Source of the DNA: an uncultured bacterium | Lineage (GTDB): Bacteria; Bacillota; Clostridia; Oscillospirales; Ruminococcaceae | Length of the DNA: 9,868 nucleotides | Assembly (NCBI GenBank): GCA_905214265.1 | Contig: CAJMLQ010000108.1 | Span: 1-9,868, forward strand | Reading direction: 5' to 3' | Shown here: positions 8,049-9,868 of the stretch, one piece after another | How the letters are laid out: every line of letters begins with the position of its first letter | Numbering within the stretch: the first letter of the stretch is position 1 | The notes under the pieces: generated by a model | The model's input: the letters and a program-made list of their open reading frames with translations, nothing else | Told to the model about the DNA's origin: nothing | The model's database searches: none | Made by a program: the position numbers and the translations under genes

Positions 8049-8078
8049 GCCAGTTCTCGGTTACGAGACGCAGCTGGC
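8049..8078 (-). promoter_or_regulatory. Structured leader of the aminotransferase mRNA
   Basis: Within the roughly 80-base leader, TCTCG and CGAGA (8064-8068 with 8055-8059) form a hairpin. It is enclosed by GCCAG/CTGGC (8074-8078 with 8049-8053). A second outer stem, CTGCG/CGCAG (8069-8073 with 8044-8048), crosses the first, so the two either compete or form a pseudoknot. No T run follows and no known riboswitch class was recognised. A regulatory role is only a possibility. Confidence 0.35.
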
Positions 8079-8094
8079 AAATTGCGTTATTCCT

Positions 8095-8123
8095 ATCATA
8101 CACTATTTTTTGTGATTTTGCAA
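8095..8123 (-). promoter_or_regulatory. Promoter of the aminotransferase gene
   Basis: On the - strand, -35 TTGCAA (8118-8123), a 17-base spacer that is A-rich, and -10 TATGAT (8095-8100). Transcription would begin near 8088, giving a leader of about 80 bases before the ATG at 8007. This placement argues against the much longer upstream reading frame being translated. Confidence 0.7.
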
Positions 8124-8441
8124 GATTTATTTTAAAATCCTGCAAAGATGTCTGACAAAGAATTCTATGCCGCAGCAGGATGAATTGTTCATTTTTTACG
8201 AAACTGGCCCATTCAAGGGGAAGCACGACATTTTCTGGGCGAAAATCACCGGAAAATGCTATGCTTTATTTCGAGTGAACGATTGGAAATGCAATATGAT
8301 AAGCTAATACTTTTCATATTTGCGTCCGAAAAGGTCACAGTCAGGGAATCTCCATCCATACGCGTGAATGAAGGGAAGGCGTCGAGATGGTCAGCAGCCA
8401 TTATGCTGGATTTTCAAATATCCGGAAACTGGAAGTTCCTC
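8124..8441. other. Gene-free stretch between two divergent promoters
   Basis: About 320 bases separate the -35 of the aminotransferase promoter and the -35 of the pyrE promoter. No reading frame here resembles a protein; the short ones lack ribosome binding sites. No tRNA, no convincing hairpin terminator and no repeat was found. Composition is more AT-rich than the flanking genes. It may contain operator sites that I cannot recognise. Confidence 0.6.
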
Positions 8442-8470
8442 TTGTGAACATGGTGGTTTTGTGGTAAAAT
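8442..8470 (+). promoter_or_regulatory. Promoter of pyrE, extended -10 type
   Basis: -35 TTGTGA (8442-8447), 17-base spacer, -10 TAAAAT (8465-8470) preceded by TGG, which makes an extended -10 (TGnTAAAAT). The start of transcription would be near 8477, so the leader is only about 26 bases. That leaves no room for PyrR-type attenuation. Confidence 0.7.
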
Positions 8471-8502
8471 GAAAATGAAAAAATGGAAAAAGGATGATCA
8501 GA

Positions 8503-9165
8503 ATGCTTTCACAGACCAAACGGGAATTCATTGAGTTTATGATGGGAGCGGATGTGCTGCGGTTCGGTGAGTTTAAAACCAAGAGCGGGCGGCTCTCCCC
8601 CTATTTTGTCAATACTGGAAACTACCGTACCGGCGGCCAGATCGCGGCGCTGGGTAAGTTTTACGCCGCCTGTATCCGGGAAAACTGTGGACGTGATTTT
8701 ACTGCGATGTTCGGTCCCGCCTATAAGGGGATTCCCTTGGTGACAGCCGCTGCGGGCGCACTCTCCAGTCAGTACGGGATTGATAAGCCATATTTCTTCA
8801 ACCGCAAGGAGGCCAAGGATCACGGCGAAGGAGGAAGTCTGGTTGGATACCAACCCCAGGACGGTGACCGTATCATTATCATTGAAGACGTCATCACGGC
8901 AGGAACGGCTGTGCGGGAGACCGTCCCTGTTCTGAAAAGCGCGGCAGATGTTCGAGTCACGGATATGTTTATTTCGGTTAACCGCTGTGAGGTGGGCAAG
9001 GACGGCGAAAAAACCGCGGTCATGGAGGTCAAGGACGAATTTGGAATTGACGTGCATGCCATCATCACGGTTCAGGACATTCGAGAGTATCTGGCGGAGA
9101 AGCCGGAGTACAGCGGTGTGTTGGAAAGCATGGATCGATATATGGCGCAGTACTGTCGGTTTTAA
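8503..9165 (+). CDS. pyrE: Orotate phosphoribosyltransferase
   Basis: Joins orotate to PRPP to form OMP, the fifth step of pyrimidine synthesis; cytosolic, usually a dimer. The 220-residue product has the N-terminal LRFGEFKTKSGRLSPYFVN block (19-37) that contacts orotate. It also has GPAYKGIPL (71-79), the mobile catalytic loop FNRKEAKDHGEGG (99-111), and the PRPP-binding motif in DRIIIIEDVITAGTA (122-136) with its Glu-Asp pair. The start was placed at the ATG at 8503-8505, which has AAAGGA 8 bases upstream; an in-frame ATG at 8494 overlaps that site and is too close to be used. The gene stands alone with its own promoter and terminator. The rest of the pyr pathway is not in the window, so pyrE is unlinked from any pyr operon here. 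Confidence 0.97.
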   Translation: MLSQTKREFIEFMMGADVLRFGEFKTKSGRLSPYFVNTGNYRTGGQIAALGKFYAACIRENCGRDFTAMFGPAYKGIPLVTAAAGALSSQYGIDKPYFFNRKEAKDHGEGGSLVGYQPQDGDRIIIIEDVITAGTAVRETVPVLKSAADVRVTDMFISVNRCEVGKDGEKTAVMEVKDEFGIDVHAIITVQDIREYLAEKPEYSGVLESMDRYMAQYCRF

Positions 9166-9170
9166 AAGAA

Positions 9171-9207
9171 GCCGGGTGCGCACTTGCGCACCCGGCCGGA
9201 TATTTTT
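9171..9207 (+). terminator. Rho-independent terminator of pyrE
   Basis: A perfect 11-bp GC-rich stem, GCCGGGTGCGC (9171-9181) with GCGCACCCGGC (9186-9196), has an ACTT loop. The tail CGGATATTTTTG supplies the T run. It begins 5 bases after the pyrE stop codon. Confidence 0.9.
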
Positions 9208-9226
9208 GAAATTTTTCCTGGAAGTC

Positions 9227-9255
9227 TTGACAAAAGTGGGAGAATTCGCTATAAT
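9227..9255 (+). promoter_or_regulatory. Consensus sigma-A promoter of the tRNA-Pro gene
   Basis: Both elements match the consensus exactly: TTGACA (9227-9232) and TATAAT (9250-9255), with the ideal 17-base spacer. Transcription would start near 9262, about 14 bases before the mature tRNA 5' end. This strength is usual for stable RNA genes. Confidence 0.93.
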
Positions 9256-9275
9256 AAAACATGCGTCAAATATGT

Positions 9276-9352
9276 CGGGGTGTAGCGCAGTTTGGTAGCG
9301 TGCTTGGTTCGGGACCAAGAGGCCACGAGTTCGAGTCTCGTCACTCCGACCA
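9276..9352 (+). tRNA. tRNA-Pro (anticodon CGG)
   Basis: A complete 77-base cloverleaf. The acceptor stem CGGGGTG pairs with CACTCCG (one G-T pair). The D stem is GCGC/GCGT with the loop AGTTTGGTA, and the anticodon stem CTTGG/CCAAG holds the 7-base loop TTCGGGA. The T arm is ACGAG TTCGAGT CTCGT. The discriminator is A and the CCA end is encoded (9350-9352). The anticodon at 9310-9312 is CGG, read as proline codon CCG, with the G at position 37 expected for proline tRNAs. It is transcribed alone from a perfect promoter and is followed 3 bases later by a terminator stem. Isolated tRNA genes are common integration sites, and the DNA to its right looks accessory. Confidence 0.96.
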
Positions 9353-9355
9353 AAT

Positions 9356-9407
9356 AAGTCCGATAGTTTTGATACAAGAGTATCTGAAACTATCGGACTT
9401 TTCCTTT
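9356..9407 (+). terminator. Rho-independent terminator of tRNA-Pro
   Basis: A 14-bp perfect outer stem pairs 9356-9369 with 9387-9400 (core AAGTCCGATAG / CTATCGGACTT). An inner stem GATAC/GTATC (9371-9375 with 9380-9384) has an AAGA loop. The tail TTTTCCTTTT follows. It starts three bases after the CCA end of the tRNA. Confidence 0.92.
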
Positions 9408-9408
9408 T

Positions 9409-9446
9409 GCCGAAAATCCTTGCAGGACAGGGGTTTTTGGCTTTTT
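9409..9446 (+). terminator. Second tandem terminator hairpin
   Basis: A 14-bp stem pairs 9409-9422 (GCCGAAAATCCTTG) with 9428-9441 (CAGGGGTTTTTGGC), using three G-T pairs, around a CAGGA loop. TTTTT (9442-9446) follows directly. Nothing is transcribed between it and the tRNA terminator, so it is either a backup or the 3' end of a unit that has been lost or separated, for instance by an insertion next to the tRNA. Confidence 0.72.
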
Positions 9447-9458
9447 CTGTTTTAGGGT

Positions 9459-9607
9459 AAGTTTCATTGTGCTGTCGGAGACACAGTTTTTATGGGGATC
9501 GGAGAGCCGCTTTCAGCCCCTGCTCAACTCACGATGAAACTATTTCAAGGAAAAAGTTTCATTGTGCCTGTAAAAGTTTCATCGTCATAGGAAAAGTTTC
9601 AGCGTGA
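9459..9607. repeat. Array of AAGTTTCAT(T/C)GTG repeats, part with a 20-base period
   Basis: Five copies of a 12-14 base unit. Direct copies start at 9459 (AAGTTTCATTGTGC), 9554 (identical), 9574 (AAGTTTCATCGTCA) and 9594 (AAGTTTCAGCGTGA). One inverted copy is at 9529-9540 (TCACGATGAAAC on the + strand). The last three direct copies are exactly 20 bases apart, about two helical turns, so bound proteins would line up on one face. The inverted copy and the 9554 copy can also form a 12-bp hairpin with one G-T pair. This resembles iterons or operator arrays of mobile elements. No protein that would bind it is visible in the window. Confidence 0.75.
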
Positions 9608-9662
9608 GTGTTAGCGCGCGGATTGCCCATATTCTATTGCAACTCGGATTGCACTCCGCACC
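9608..9662. other. Short spacer without recognised features
   Basis: Between the repeat array and the stop codon of the zinc-ribbon-like remnant there is a short stretch in which I see no gene, terminator or RNA. It contains GCGCGC and a partly repeated pattern (GGATTGC at 9620-9626 and again at 9646-9652). Confidence 0.4.
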
Positions 9663-9833
9663 TTAGTCTTCAGTTAAATCACCACCACGGCAGAAATCGG
9701 CAAGTTCAAAGTCTGAATGATGTTGCTTTTTGCCATTGCCGAAAATTTCGTTGTACCAGGTAGATTTTCCTTCTATAATTCTCACCTTGTCTCCACATTC
9801 TGGGCAGGTGTACCAAAAGAAAGCGATTTTGCA
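9663..9833 (-). pseudogene. Zinc-ribbon-like small protein, C-terminal remnant
   Basis: On the - strand a 56-codon frame ends with TAA at 9663-9665 and looks like real coding sequence. It reads FFWYTCPECGDKVRII near its start and WYNEIFGNGKKQHH in the middle, with a third cysteine in ADFCRGGDLTED at the end. CPEC is half of a zinc-ribbon knuckle. There is no ATG in the frame. An in-frame TAA (9834-9836) lies immediately upstream, yet beyond that stop the same frame reads CDRPMSR, which could be the other metal-binding half. Two more stops follow to the window edge. I therefore call it a decayed or frameshifted gene fragment. A GTG start inside the frame (9783-9785, weak GGAG upstream) is possible but would discard the CPEC motif. 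No family is recognised. Confidence 0.5.
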
Positions 9834-9868
9834 TTACCGGCTCATCGGGCGGTCGCAGAACTATTATC

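Noticed and set aside
8008..8226. A longer N terminus for the aminotransferase, 73 codons more
   Set aside because: The extension does not look like protein of this family, and a good promoter lies inside it; a ribosome binding site precedes the ATG at 8007.
8509..9318. A 269-codon frame on the - strand across pyrE and into the tRNA gene
   Set aside because: Antisense to pyrE, runs through a terminator and the tRNA gene, and has no motif.
9459..9607. A CRISPR array
   Set aside because: The repeat units are only 12-14 bases, imperfect, partly inverted, and the spacing of 20 bases leaves gaps of about 6 bases, far from the 25-40 base repeats and spacers of CRISPR; no cas genes are present.
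9459..9607. A chromosomal origin with DnaA boxes
   Set aside because: The repeat does not resemble TTATCCACA, and no dnaA, dnaN or AT-rich unwinding region is seen.

Overview
The window looks like chromosome of a Gram-positive anaerobe of the class Clostridia, probably a gut Oscillospiraceae relative (for example Flavonifractor, Intestinimonas or Oscillibacter). The reasons are the lipoprotein-type sugar-binding protein, AGGAGG-type ribosome binding sites, sigma-A promoters, rho-independent terminators, and the pairing of a eukaryote-like NADP isocitrate dehydrogenase with an atypical aconitase. The genus is an inference; the genes themselves are mostly clear.

Layout, left to right: (1) the 3' part of a carbohydrate ABC transporter solute-binding protein on the + strand (1-969), closed by a strong terminator near 1035. 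(2) A - strand run, transcribed right to left, of adenylosuccinate lyase (purB, 4716-6146), an aconitase-superfamily hydratase (2418-4679) and NADP-isocitrate dehydrogenase (icd, 1180-2391). The gaps are 36 and 26 bases, one promoter lies upstream of purB and a hairpin terminator lies beyond icd, so this is most likely one operon. (3) Divergent from purB, a small MmcQ/YjbR-family gene (6337-6672) with a textbook promoter. It converges through a hairpin on (4) a class I aminotransferase of the clostridial/corynebacterial aspartate aminotransferase type (6727-8007, - strand), which has its own promoter and a structured leader. (5) A gene-free stretch, then pyrE (8503-9165, + strand) with its own promoter and terminator. 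(6) tRNA-Pro(CGG) (9276-9352) behind a perfect consensus promoter and followed by two consecutive terminator hairpins. (7) A tail (9447-9868) with no intact gene. It holds an array of GTTTCAT repeats, three of them at an exact 20-base period, and the remnant of a zinc-ribbon-like reading frame on the - strand. This tail looks like accessory DNA next to a tRNA gene.

The genes with known jobs are core metabolism. The aconitase-like hydratase and isocitrate dehydrogenase would carry citrate to 2-oxoglutarate, supplying glutamate and NADPH; the aminotransferase interconverts aspartate and glutamate; purB uses aspartate-derived nitrogen for purines; pyrE uses aspartate-derived carbon for pyrimidines. 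No citrate synthase is present in the window. I see no CRISPR array, transposase, integrase or defence system here. The most unusual stretch is the repeat-bearing tail after the tRNA gene.
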